From positions 62,001-126,000 of the forward strand of contig JAVVTQ010000001.1 in the NCBI GenBank assembly GCA_036653595.1: a DNA stretch of 64,000 nt. Reading direction: 5' to 3'. The notes beneath the pieces are model-generated. The model searched no databases, had not been told where the DNA came from, and saw only the letters and a program-made list of their open reading frames with translations. Numbering within the stretch: the stretch's first letter is position 1; each line of letters starts with the position of its first letter. Source of the stretch: JAVVTQ01 sp036653595 (lineage in GTDB: Bacteria > Bacillota > Clostridia > Oscillospirales > Ruminococcaceae). Both the position numbers and the translations under genes were made by a program. This document shows positions 26,565-33,898 of the stretch, in pieces.

Positions 26565-27545
26565 ATGAAAAGACTGATTAAAAAGCTGTGCATTTTCTCC
26601 ATCCCGTTCGCCGTGGCCGTCGTTATGTTTTTTATTTTCGAGCCATATGATTATTTTGGATTTAAGGACAACGCCACCTATATAAGCAAGCCGCTGTCTT
26701 CGATGCGCGAGCTTATGCAAGTTGAGCCGGAGAACATCATTCTGGGCGATTCGCGCATGGCAAACCTCAACACGGAATACATCAACGGGCTTACAGGTGA
26801 AAAATACACGATGATGGGCTTTGGCGGCGCACAGCTGGGCGAGAGCATGGAGCTTTTCTGGTATTCGACAACTCACACCAAACTCAAAAAAGTGTACTTT
26901 GGGGTGAGCTTCTACACATCGTCCGGCGATCAGCCGGCAGGAAGAATCCCTTTTGTGGAGGAAAATGCAAACAGCATTTTGTCTTTCATGAAAAATTTCA
27001 ACCACTGGCTGGAGGCGTTGGATACGCTCAAATACAAGACGCAAAACAAGCTTGCGTTTTTGCTGGGAAACCACTCGTGGCTGTGGTATCCGGAGGATCC
27101 GACAACCTTCGACGTGGTTCCGCTCGACGAAACGCGCGGGGTGAAATACAGAAAGAATATCGAGGACTACTGTGAAGTGCTCAAGAAGAACATGAACGGA
27201 TTTGTCCTTGAGGACAGCGTGCTTTTGCGATTGGAAGAGATAATCGACTATTGCGACAAAGAGGGCATCGAGCTTATTTTTGTCTTTCCTCCAATGCAAA
27301 GGGCTGTGTTTGAGCTTGTCACAGAGCCGCTTTGTATTGACGACGACATTAAAAAAATGAAGGATTTTCTCATAGAGCGCGCGACGGTGTATGATTTGGA
27401 GTTCAAGAATGCTTTCACGGACGATGAGGATAATTTCTACGACGGTTTTCATCTAGCAAGCGATAAAAAGCACTATCTGGCAGAGCTTTTGTTCACGGAC
27501 ATTGACTCCGAGGCGATTGTACGTCATGTAAAAAAAGGAGCCTAG
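26565..27545 (+). CDS. SGNH-hydrolase-like membrane-anchored protein, first copy
   Basis: Protein of 326 residues with an N-terminal membrane anchor (about 8-25) and an extracytoplasmic SGNH-like domain. ILGDSRMANLN (block I, nucleophile Ser) occurs near residue 64, a GGA turn follows, and YDGFHLA near 295 supplies the Asp/His of the last block. In AlgI-AlgJ/AlgX, PatA-PatB and DltB-DltD pairs a protein of this kind transfers the acyl group delivered by the MBOAT partner, which is the role I infer. It has a GGGG RBS and lies between two MBOAT genes, with only 1 nt to the next. Confidence 0.8.
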   Translation: MKRLIKKLCIFSIPFAVAVVMFFIFEPYDYFGFKDNATYISKPLSSMRELMQVEPENIILGDSRMANLNTEYINGLTGEKYTMMGFGGAQLGESMELFWYSTTHTKLKKVYFGVSFYTSSGDQPAGRIPFVEENANSILSFMKNFNHWLEALDTLKYKTQNKLAFLLGNHSWLWYPEDPTTFDVVPLDETRGVKYRKNIEDYCEVLKKNMNGFVLEDSVLLRLEEIIDYCDKEGIELIFVFPPMQRAVFELVTEPLCIDDDIKKMKDFLIERATVYDLEFKNAFTDDEDNFYDGFHLASDKKHYLAELLFTDIDSEAIVRHVKKGA

Positions 27546-27546
27546 C

Positions 27547-29046
27547 ATGGTATTTAATTCACTGACCTTTCTTCTGTTTTTTGCTGTCGCGGGCCCGCTT
27601 TATTATGCGGTGCCAAAAAAGCAGCAGAATCTGTTTTTGCTTTTGGCCAGCTATGTCTTTTACATGTGGGCGATGCCGCAGTACGGAGTGCTTGTGTTGG
27701 CGGCAACAGGGATAAGCTTTTTGTCGGCAAGGGCCATAGAAAAGCAGGAAAATCCAAAAAAACGCAAGACTCTCCTGACATTTTCCATCGCGCTATATCT
27801 TTTTATACTTATATTTTTCAAGTACTTCAACTTTTTTGCGGAGGTGCTCTCACCTGCATCCGCCGGTGGCGCCGACAAGGTGATGTCGATAGCGATGCCG
27901 CTGGGCATTAGCTTTTATATGCTTCAAATTATCGGCTACAGCGTCGATGTATACCGCAAAAGCGTGCGCAGTGAGCGCTGCTTTGTTGACTATGCGCTGT
28001 TTGTGAGCTTTTTCCCGCAGATATTGTCAGGGCCAATAGGCCGAGCAGGCGAGCTTCTCCCGCAGCTGAAGCGTCCTCGCAGCTTCGATTATTCCATGGC
28101 CTCCGAGGGTGCCCAGAGATTTTTCTTCGGGCTTTTCAAAAAGGTCGTCGTGGCGGACGGCTTGGCAAAAATAACAGACTTAATATACTCCGATCCGAAG
28201 ACATACCACGGCGAACTGCTCGTGATTGCCGCCGTATTTTTTGCGGTGAGGATTTACTGTGATTTTGCAGGTTATACTGATATGGCGGTCGGCGCCGCAA
28301 AAATGCTCGGCATAAACATACGCGAAAACTTCGCGGCACCTTACTTTTCGACAAATTTCACTTTGTTTTGGACGCGCTGGCACATCTCACTCTCCGAATG
28401 GCTGCGCGATTACATTTATTTTCCGCTTGGAGGCAGCAGAAAGGGTTTTTTGCGCAAGCTGCTCAACATCCTTATCGTTTTTATGATAAGCGGTCTTTGG
28501 CACGGATCCACCGTCAATTTCATTATCTGGGGTCTTCTTCAGGGAATCTACAGAGTTGGAGAGGAGCTTTTGCACGCGGCTGTCGGAAAGCCGAGAGTCC
28601 TAAATAATCGATTTGTGCAGGCCGCGACAAACGCCTTTAAGATGTTTTCGGTGTTTGCGCTTTCCGCGTTTTCATTTATATTTTTCGGAGCCAAAACTTT
28701 CACAAATGTGACCGCGTTCTTCACCAATGTTGGAAGAAGCGTGAATGCAGCGGATATTATTCCGACACTTTACAGCTTTGCGTGCTCGGGAATCTCGACC
28801 GACATAAGGTTCGCAATCGCTTTTTTCACATTGCTTTTGGCGGCTGTAGCACTGGTGGCAGTCAGTGACTTTTGCATTTTTCGACAGAGAAAGCGCGGGG
28901 AAATATCACTCAACTTTTTTGCGCTTTTGCCTACAGGTGCTCGCTGGATTTTGTATATTGCTATGTCGGCAATCATAGTTTTCTTCTACTTGGTGGTGAA
29001 TACCGGCGGCAACAGTGTCGGCGCATTCATCTATTCGGGATATTAA
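27547..29046 (+). CDS. MBOAT acyltransferase, second copy
   Basis: AlgI-like membrane-bound O-acyltransferase of 499 residues, clearly paralogous to the gene at 25011 (shared MAMPQYGVLVLAAT-type start, LGISFYMLQIIGYSVDVYRKS, and GLWHGSTVNF with the active-site His). It keeps the more typical FFPQILSGPIGRAGELLPQL and YFPLGGSRKG sequences, so it looks closer to the canonical family than copy one. The ATG follows a GGAG RBS that overlaps the end of the preceding gene. It is followed after 13 nt by the second SGNH-like gene. Confidence 0.94.
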   Translation: MVFNSLTFLLFFAVAGPLYYAVPKKQQNLFLLLASYVFYMWAMPQYGVLVLAATGISFLSARAIEKQENPKKRKTLLTFSIALYLFILIFFKYFNFFAEVLSPASAGGADKVMSIAMPLGISFYMLQIIGYSVDVYRKSVRSERCFVDYALFVSFFPQILSGPIGRAGELLPQLKRPRSFDYSMASEGAQRFFFGLFKKVVVADGLAKITDLIYSDPKTYHGELLVIAAVFFAVRIYCDFAGYTDMAVGAAKMLGINIRENFAAPYFSTNFTLFWTRWHISLSEWLRDYIYFPLGGSRKGFLRKLLNILIVFMISGLWHGSTVNFIIWGLLQGIYRVGEELLHAAVGKPRVLNNRFVQAATNAFKMFSVFALSAFSFIFFGAKTFTNVTAFFTNVGRSVNAADIIPTLYSFACSGISTDIRFAIAFFTLLLAAVALVAVSDFCIFRQRKRGEISLNFFALLPTGARWILYIAMSAIIVFFYLVVNTGGNSVGAFIYSGY

Positions 29047-29059
29047 GGGGGACGGTGCA

Positions 29060-30088
29060 ATGTTGAAATTTGCAAAAAAATTAGTCCTTCTGCTCATTCC
29101 GTCGATAATTGTCACGGTTTTGTTTTTCATCTTTGAGCCATACAACTACTTTGGCTTTCACAAAGGTGCCGACTACATGTCAAAGCCGCTGTCTTCGGTT
29201 CGGGAGCTTTTGCGCGAGCAGCCGGAGAATATAATACTGGGCGACTCGCGCATGGCAAACCTGAACACCGACCTCATCAAAGAGGCGAGCGGCGACAGCT
29301 ATACGATGATGGCGTTCGGAGGCGCGACGCTCAACGATTCGATAAATGAATTTTGGTATGCCGCAAAGCATACAAAGCTCAAAAAGGTAGTCTGGTGTGT
29401 GTCCTTTTATCTTCTCAACGACAACCACTCCACCGATAAGTTTTCGCTCATACTCGACACTGCAGAGAATCCGGCCCGATACTTTTTGAGCTATCCGTAT
29501 TGGGAGGCCGCTTACAAGAAACTATTCGCGAGTGTGTCAAACGGCATTTCCGACCTTACCGGAAACGAAAGCTTGCTCGTGGCATCCGATGACCCGTCTG
29601 ACTATGAACACTCGTCGTATACTCCCTCAAAGGAGACGACCGAGGGGTACCGCAGCGACCTATTTGATTACTCGAATATAATATACGCACAGTGCGTCGA
29701 TTACGGCGGAAATCTCGGTTACATGCACAAGCTCGAGGAAATTGCAGCGTATTGCGACGAAAATGGGATAGAGCTTGTCTTTGTGCTTCCTCCTGCAAAC
29801 GGTGTGATTTGGGACAGGGTTGTTTACCCGCTGGGCATTGATTTTTATATAAATTTGTATAAAGACAAATTAAAATCAATGGCGACGGTATACGATATGG
29901 AATTCGACAATGACTATGCGAGAAATGATGAGAATTTCTGGGATGGGTTTCATCTGTCGATTCCCGAGAAAAAAAGGATGATACGCACGGTTTTTGGCGA
30001 CGAGTCTGACGAGTCTTGCGTTGTCACTTCGAAAGAGCAGTATATGGCAGCGCAAAACGCACAACAGGACGCAAAAACCGATAATTGA
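29060..30088 (+). CDS. SGNH-hydrolase-like membrane-anchored protein, second copy
   Basis: Paralogue of the protein at 26565, 342 residues, with an N-terminal anchor (about 8-25, KLVLLLIPSIIVTVLFFIF) and the same blocks: ILGDSRMANLNTD with the Ser nucleophile, GGATLNDS, and WDGFHLSIPEK with Asp/His. The start at MLKFAKK, 45 nt inside the longest frame, avoids overlap with the preceding gene and is preceded by AAGGGGG. It ends in a Gln/Ala-rich tail. Role inferred as acyl transfer or esterase partner of the adjacent MBOAT. Confidence 0.8.
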   Translation: MLKFAKKLVLLLIPSIIVTVLFFIFEPYNYFGFHKGADYMSKPLSSVRELLREQPENIILGDSRMANLNTDLIKEASGDSYTMMAFGGATLNDSINEFWYAAKHTKLKKVVWCVSFYLLNDNHSTDKFSLILDTAENPARYFLSYPYWEAAYKKLFASVSNGISDLTGNESLLVASDDPSDYEHSSYTPSKETTEGYRSDLFDYSNIIYAQCVDYGGNLGYMHKLEEIAAYCDENGIELVFVLPPANGVIWDRVVYPLGIDFYINLYKDKLKSMATVYDMEFDNDYARNDENFWDGFHLSIPEKKRMIRTVFGDESDESCVVTSKEQYMAAQNAQQDAKTDN

Positions 30089-30316
30089 CAAGGGCACATA
30101 AAGAAATTTGCGCGCCTTATAAAAATCGCTTTGACGATGATTGCTTAAAAGTGAGGGCGGCATTTCGCAAAAGCAAGCAATGACCAAACAGAGATGCACT
30201 GCTTTTTCGTTGACCAAATATTGAAAAATTCGAAGAAGCCCATAAAAACAATAAAAGCAAAAAAGCGCTTGGTTTGCTCGGTTCAGGTCTATGGCCGCCG
30301 AGAAAAAACAAAACAA

Positions 30317-30352
30317 AAAGAGCCGAGACAAATGCTCGGCCCTTTCTTTTTT
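30317..30352 (+). terminator. Terminator after the MBOAT/SGNH operon
   Basis: GCCGAG (30322-30327) and CTCGGC (30335-30340), extended by AAAG/CTTT with one mismatch, then CTTTCTTTTTT. It lies about 230 nt after the last stop; I see no other gene in 30089-30514. Confidence 0.6.
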
Positions 30353-30514
30353 AAAGGGTACAGTAATGAGGAGGAATAATGCTACCGTACAAAGATAATG
30401 CGGCGAACCTTTGTACAATTGTTATTATAGGTCACTATTAAAACCAATCTATGAAGTCTTTTTTAACGTTGTGTAAACAAGAGACGATAATTTTTCGGAA
30501 GATGCGCTATAAGC

Positions 30515-30543
30515 TTTACAAAGCACTCTAAATGTGATATCAT
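30515..30543 (+). promoter_or_regulatory. Predicted lexA promoter
   Basis: TTTACA (30515-30520) and TATCAT (30538-30543) with 17-nt spacing. The expected start of transcription falls inside the LexA box that follows. Confidence 0.5.
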
Positions 30544-30548
30544 ATTAC

Positions 30549-30562
30549 CAAACAAATGTTCA
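30549..30562. promoter_or_regulatory. LexA (SOS) box upstream of lexA
   Basis: CAAACAAATGTTCA matches the Gram-positive LexA operator CGAACRNRYGTTYG at 12 of 14 positions, with both changes in the outermost G/C. It overlaps the predicted transcription start and lies just before the AGGAGG RBS, so it fits autoregulation. Confidence 0.75.
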
Positions 30563-30575
30563 TCAGGAGGACGGT

Positions 30576-31154
30576 ATGAGTGATAAGAAAAGCGAGCTTT
30601 TCCACTATCTGGTCAACAATTCAGATGGAGTACCGTCTGTGCGCGAGCTCTGCGCGGCGCTGTCTATAAAGTCGACTTCCTCCGTACACAGGATGCTCCA
30701 TGAGCTTGAGGACGATGGCCTCATAACAATAGCCGAGGGGAAGCGCAGAAACATTTCGATTGTCAAGGAGCGCCAGCCTATACTTGTTCCGCTGCTCGGA
30801 ACTGTTGCGGCCGGTGTACCAATACTCGCGCAGGAGTACATAGAGGACTATATAAGCTTTGACAGCCCCCGAAGCATTTCCGGAGAGCTGTTTGCGCTGC
30901 ATGTCAAGGGCGACAGCATGATTAATGCTGGAATTCTCGACGGGGACATCATAATAGCGCGCCGTGTCGCAACGGCCGAGGACGGAGAAATCGTTGTCGC
31001 GCTCATAGAGGATGAGGCTACAGTCAAAAAAATTTACAGGCATAAAAACCATATTGAGCTTCGCGCCGAGAATCCGGCATTTGCCCCGATAATTGCCAAA
31101 GAGGTTTCGGTGTTGGGGACTGTTGTCGCGTGCGTGCGCTATTATGACCAATGA
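30576..31154 (+). CDS. lexA: LexA repressor
   Basis: SOS-response transcriptional repressor that cleaves itself when RecA is activated. The 192-residue protein has an N-terminal winged helix (about 1-65; the recognition region STSSVHRMLHELEDDG) and a C-terminal S24 peptidase domain. The cleavage site is Ala79-Gly80 in VAAGVP, the nucleophile Ser114 in GDSM and the general base Lys151 in DEATVKKI. The start follows AGGAGG; a longer frame lacks an RBS and would run over the operator. It is slightly shorter than typical (about 200-210). Confidence 0.96.
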   Translation: MSDKKSELFHYLVNNSDGVPSVRELCAALSIKSTSSVHRMLHELEDDGLITIAEGKRRNISIVKERQPILVPLLGTVAAGVPILAQEYIEDYISFDSPRSISGELFALHVKGDSMINAGILDGDIIIARRVATAEDGEIVVALIEDEATVKKIYRHKNHIELRAENPAFAPIIAKEVSVLGTVVACVRYYDQ

Positions 31155-31193
31155 TTTTAATCGACAATAAAGCACCTGTATCGTCGTTTTATA

Positions 31194-31222
31194 TTGACAG
31201 CATAGATGCTTTATGCTATTAT
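31194..31222 (+). promoter_or_regulatory. Promoter of tRNA-Arg
   Basis: Consensus TTGACA (31194-31199), 17-nt spacer, TATTAT (31217-31222) with an extended TG before it. It ends 19 nt upstream of the tRNA. Confidence 0.75.
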
Positions 31223-31240
31223 AAACAAGCTCTGATATGT

Positions 31241-31317
31241 GCGCCAGTAGCTCAGCTGGATAGAGTGACTGGCTACGAACCAGTAGGCCGGGGGTTCGAG
31301 TCCCTTCTGGCGCACCA
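31241..31317 (+). tRNA. tRNA-Arg (anticodon ACG)
   Basis: 77 nt including an encoded CCA. The acceptor arms GCGCCAG and CTGGCGC pair fully. The D arm (GCTC..GAGT-like), anticodon arm ACTGG-CTACGAA-CCAGT with ACG at the centre, and T arm with GGTTCGAGTCC are all in place. Expected to read CGN arginine codons after A34 to inosine editing. Confidence 0.96.
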
Positions 31318-31322
31318 TAATA

Positions 31323-31373
31323 GTTAGGTTAAAACAGATGCTTTTCTGCATTTGCATTAACCTAACTTTTTTA
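31323..31373 (+). terminator. Terminator after tRNA-Arg
   Basis: GTTAGGTTAA (31323-31332) and TTAACCTAAC (31357-31366) form a perfect 10-bp outer stem, followed by TTTTTTATT. Confidence 0.8.
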
Positions 31374-31421
31374 TTATACTGTAACCAAGATTATTTATAT
31401 TTTGTGAAGGAGAGAAAAATT

Positions 31422-31664
31422 ATGAAATGCCCATATTGTGGTAAAGAAATGAAACAAGGAATTTTGCGGGCTAGCGGAAATATTCATTGGATGCCAAACG
31501 ATGCAAAAGAGCCATTAATATATTCTCGTGCAAAATATGAGAGCCAAAAGGCCATCTTGTTTCCTCCTTACTGGAATGATAAAAGTCTTTTAAGCAAAGA
31601 GGAAACGGCAGCATCTATTTGTTTGGACTGCGAAAAAATGATTGTTGACTGCCCAACAAATTGA
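31422..31664 (+). CDS. Small zinc-ribbon protein (DUF6487-like)
   Basis: Protein of 80 residues starting MKCPYCGKEM, with a second cysteine set near the C-terminus (CLDCEKMIVDC). The CPYCG start, a central Trp and the LCLDCxKMI-like end match small zinc-ribbon proteins of the DUF6487 type, common in Firmicutes; function unknown. The start at 31422 is preferred because GGAGAG precedes it. The gene is more AT-rich than its neighbours and sits between tRNA-Arg and a transposase remnant, which suggests an acquired segment. Confidence 0.7.
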   Translation: MKCPYCGKEMKQGILRASGNIHWMPNDAKEPLIYSRAKYESQKAILFPPYWNDKSLLSKEETAASICLDCEKMIVDCPTN

Positions 31665-31675
31665 GCATAATCCAC

Positions 31676-31710
31676 CACTGCATCTATTTTGACCTAATGA
31701 CACAAAAAGA
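31676..31710. repeat. 35-bp direct repeat, copy 1
   Basis: A 35-nt sequence containing TTTTGACCTAATGACACAAA; recurs at 31839-31873 with one mismatch (A/T at the seventh base). Its last bases form the left arm of the hairpin at 31704-31741. Confidence 0.85.
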
Positions 31711-31741
31711 AAGAACTGTCTTCGGACGGTTCTTTCTTTTT
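31704..31741 (+). terminator. Terminator after the zinc-ribbon gene
   Basis: A 17-nt arm (31704-31720) pairs with 31725-31741 across a TTCG tetraloop with one G-T pair, ending in T5. A strong hairpin, about 40 nt after the stop. Confidence 0.85.
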
Positions 31742-31782
31742 GGTGCATCGCCTTCGGGCGGGTTCTCCGCTTCGCTCAACGC

Positions 31783-31809
31783 GAAAGAAAACCCTGACGG
31801 TTTTCTTTC
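31783..31809. repeat. 11-bp perfect inverted repeat
   Basis: GAAAGAAAACC (31783-31793) and GGTTTTCTTTC (31799-31809), loop CTGAC. It lies between the two 35-bp repeats. No T-run follows, so I do not call it a terminator. Confidence 0.6.
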
Positions 31810-31838
31810 ACACTATCTTTCCCTCTGAAGGCTAGAGT

Positions 31839-31873
31839 CACTGCTTCTATTTTGACCTAATGACACAAAAAGA
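31839..31873. repeat. 35-bp direct repeat, copy 2
   Basis: Second copy of the repeat at 31676-31710, 163 nt downstream, again leading straight into a hairpin (31867-31908). Confidence 0.85.
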
Positions 31874-31908
31874 CCTATTTTTCCGCTAAGGGGATAATAG
31901 GTCTTTTT
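31867..31908 (+). terminator. Second strong hairpin with T-run
   Basis: AAAAAGACCTATT (31867-31879) pairs perfectly with AATAGGTCTTTTT (31896-31908). It repeats the design of the terminator at 31704 with a different stem. No gene lies between the two. Confidence 0.75.
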
Positions 31909-31980
31909 CTTTGCTTGAAAATGAGCTTATAGTCGGATGAAGATTATTTATATAATCAATACAAGGTGGTGATAAATTGG

Positions 31981-32163
31981 ATGCCGAAAAGATGAAAAAT
32001 ACGGTTAGAGGGATTTGATTATTCCTCTAATAGTGTGTATTTTGTGACAATATGTGCATACAAGAAGCGAGTACAAATATTAGGTGATATTGACGTAGGG
32101 CAAGGGCAGAGCCCTTGCCCTACAATTGGTGATGTCGATGGGCTCGGATTATTTTTTCCAAAG
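31981..32163 (+). pseudogene. Remnant of a REP-associated (Y1/IS200-like) transposase
   Basis: In one frame the sequence reads MPKR, a stop, then KIRLEGFDYSSNSVYFVTIC and AYKKRVQILGDI. This matches the N-terminus of RAYT/Y1 transposases (R-x3-RL-x2-FDYSxxxxYFVTICT). A TGA interrupts codon five, and no catalytic HxH or tyrosine follows; homology is lost by about 32163. I therefore read it as a decayed fragment. A perfect 12-bp palindrome is embedded at 32096-32122. Confidence 0.7.
32096..32122. repeat. 12-bp perfect palindrome in the transposase remnant
   Basis: TAGGGCAAGGGC and GCCCTTGCCCTA around AGA. It lies inside the frame of the RAYT remnant and could be a REP-like mobile palindrome. 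Confidence 0.7.
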
Positions 32164-32238
32164 GTTTTCTCGCGGGTTACAGACAAAATAAGAGTGGCAG
32201 TTCATTTCTTTGAACCGCCACCCTTGCTTTGTTTCAAG

Positions 32239-32272
32239 CCTTGCAGCGTCGCCGCTGCAAGGTTTTGATTCT
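32239..32272 (+). terminator. Hairpin with T-rich tail downstream of the transposase remnant
   Basis: CCTTGCAGC (32239-32247) pairs with GCTGCAAGG (32254-32262), then TTTTGATTCTTTTG. It may be the former transposase terminator. The rest of 32164-32374 shows no gene. Confidence 0.5.
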
Positions 32273-32374
32273 TTTGTTGCTCTTTTGATAAACGGCATTT
32301 TGCTGCTGCGAAAGCAAAGTGCTCATCTCGTGGTATAAACATGGCTTTGCACAGCATGAAAAAGCCGGTAGGGC

Positions 32375-33307
32375 TTAATTTTTCTTATCGGTTCGATTTT
32401 CGACAATGTAAACGGGCCTGTTGCGCGAGGCGTCGAAGCTGCGCCAAAGATAGCCGCCCAGAATGCCGAGCGTCAGCATGATGATTCCGAAGCTGAAGAG
32501 CTGAAATATAAAAAGTGTGGTAAAGCCTGCGACGGGGATGTCTCCGAGAAGTCTGTTTACAAGAACGACTATGGACCAAAGAAGCGAGGCTGAACAGGAA
32601 ACGATGCCGATTACAGAAACGGCTGTTATAGGGACGGAGGAAAACCCAAACAGTGTGTCAGATACGAGGCGGATTTTCTTTTTGAGAGTCCATCTGCTTT
32701 TTCCGATTTCGCGCTCCTTGCGCGTGTAGTAAATTTTCCCGGTTTTAAAGCCGCTCCATAAAATTTGACCGGTAATTGCGCTGTTGCGCTCGTCCATGCG
32801 CTCCAGCACCTCGATGACCTTGCGGTCAAGCAGGAAAACGTCAAAGCCCGTGTCGGGCATCTGCGGCAACGCCATTTTCTGAGTCAGCTTATAATAAAAG
32901 TTGGCAAAAAATGTTGTCGATGCTTTTTCATCACGGCCGGCGCGCACTGCGAGCACAACATTATTGCCTTTTTGCCAGCTCTCGAACATATCGAGTATAA
33001 TTTCCGTTGGCTCCTGCAAATCGGCGGCTTTTATGACGGCGCAGTCGCCTGTCGATTCCGAGAGGCCGCAGAGCATCGCGGAGTGACTTCCGAAATTGCG
33101 CGAAAGGTGAATGCCGCGCAGACGGTTGTCCTCTTTGCAAAGCTCCTCTATTATCTCCCAGCTTCTGTCTTCGGAGCCGTCGTCAACCAGAAGAACCTCG
33201 ATTTCGAATTTTGCGCTGTCGAGTATTTTGGCCTTGAGGTCATCGTAAAGCGGGCGCAGGTTGCTCTCGTTGAAATAGACAGGGATGACGATTGAAAGCT
33301 TAGACAT
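32375..33307 (-). CDS. Polyprenyl-phosphate glycosyltransferase, family 2 (GtrB/DPM1-like)
   Basis: Membrane-attached glycosyltransferase of 310 residues. The GT-A domain (about 1-225) has SIVIPVYFNE, the nucleotide-binding Asp pair in LLVDDGSEDRSW and AADLQEP as the DxD-like site. Two C-terminal hydrophobic helices (about 229-255 and 264-290) follow, the layout of GtrB/ArnC/DPM1 enzymes that load a sugar from a nucleotide carrier onto undecaprenyl phosphate. The stop-to-start overlap with the upstream FdtA-like gene (8 nt) and the nearby aminotransferase suggest it handles an amino-deoxy sugar; that is inference. Confidence 0.9.
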   Translation of the reverse strand: MSKLSIVIPVYFNESNLRPLYDDLKAKILDSAKFEIEVLLVDDGSEDRSWEIIEELCKEDNRLRGIHLSRNFGSHSAMLCGLSESTGDCAVIKAADLQEPTEIILDMFESWQKGNNVVLAVRAGRDEKASTTFFANFYYKLTQKMALPQMPDTGFDVFLLDRKVIEVLERMDERNSAITGQILWSGFKTGKIYYTRKEREIGKSRWTLKKKIRLVSDTLFGFSSVPITAVSVIGIVSCSASLLWSIVVLVNRLLGDIPVAGFTTLFIFQLFSFGIIMLTLGILGGYLWRSFDASRNRPVYIVENRTDKKN

Positions 33308-33719
33308 TTTTGTTGACTTCCTTTACAAATGCGTCATAGTCTCTGATATATTCAGACGCGTCATAGTGTTCACTGGCAAGCACCAGCAGTACAGAATCAG
33401 CTGAAAAATCATACATGTCCTTCCAGATCATGCGCGGAATATAAATCCCCATGTGAGGGCGATCGAGGTTGTAGACAGTCGTTGAGCCGCGCCCGTCAAG
33501 CACGCGAACCTTGCTTGAGCCGGATACGTTTATCAGCACGAACTCCGTATACCTGTTGGCATGCTGTCCTCTGATGACATCGGAATCGGAGCCGTAGATG
33601 TAAAAAACGCGCTTTATGTCAAATGGAATATCCGTTCCCCCCTCGACGACGACCAGGTGACCCCGCTCATCCCCGCGCTGGGGAAATTGTGTGAGAAGCT
33701 CCCTTGAAGAATTGCTCAT
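33300..33719 (-). CDS. FdtA/QdtA-like cupin (sugar 3,4-ketoisomerase family)
   Basis: Cupin of 139 residues in the FdtA/WxcM-like family, which isomerises dTDP-4-keto-6-deoxyglucose to the 3-keto sugar before transamination. Seen: RVFYIYGSDSDVIRGQHANR, VLINVSGSSKVRVLDG, and IPRMIWKDMYDF with LLVLASEHYD. The family motif is RGxHAH; here it reads RGQHAN, so the second His is Asn, which may change or abolish isomerase activity. The start MSNSSRE has GAAAGGAG-like context on the minus strand. It lies between a sugar aminotransferase and a lipid glycosyltransferase, which supports a deoxy-amino-sugar role. Confidence 0.82.
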   Translation of the reverse strand: MSNSSRELLTQFPQRGDERGHLVVVEGGTDIPFDIKRVFYIYGSDSDVIRGQHANRYTEFVLINVSGSSKVRVLDGRGSTTVYNLDRPHMGIYIPRMIWKDMYDFSADSVLLVLASEHYDASEYIRDYDAFVKEVNKNV

Positions 33720-33898
33720 TGAAAGAACTCCTTTATATCTGTAAATTTGGCAATTTGCAGGATGTGACGAGCGATTCAAGTAAATGAAAGCTGCGAACAC
33801 AGCGCAAAATTGCGTTGCCTGTTGAACAATTTAAATGAACTGACGAATACAGCAAGTGCGCGATTTCACAGCGAAATAATAAACAAATGTCAGAAAAA

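Noticed and set aside
31241..31317. tRNA-Arg as an integration site with att repeats
   Set aside because: An island follows, but the 3' end of the tRNA is not repeated downstream and no integrase is present.
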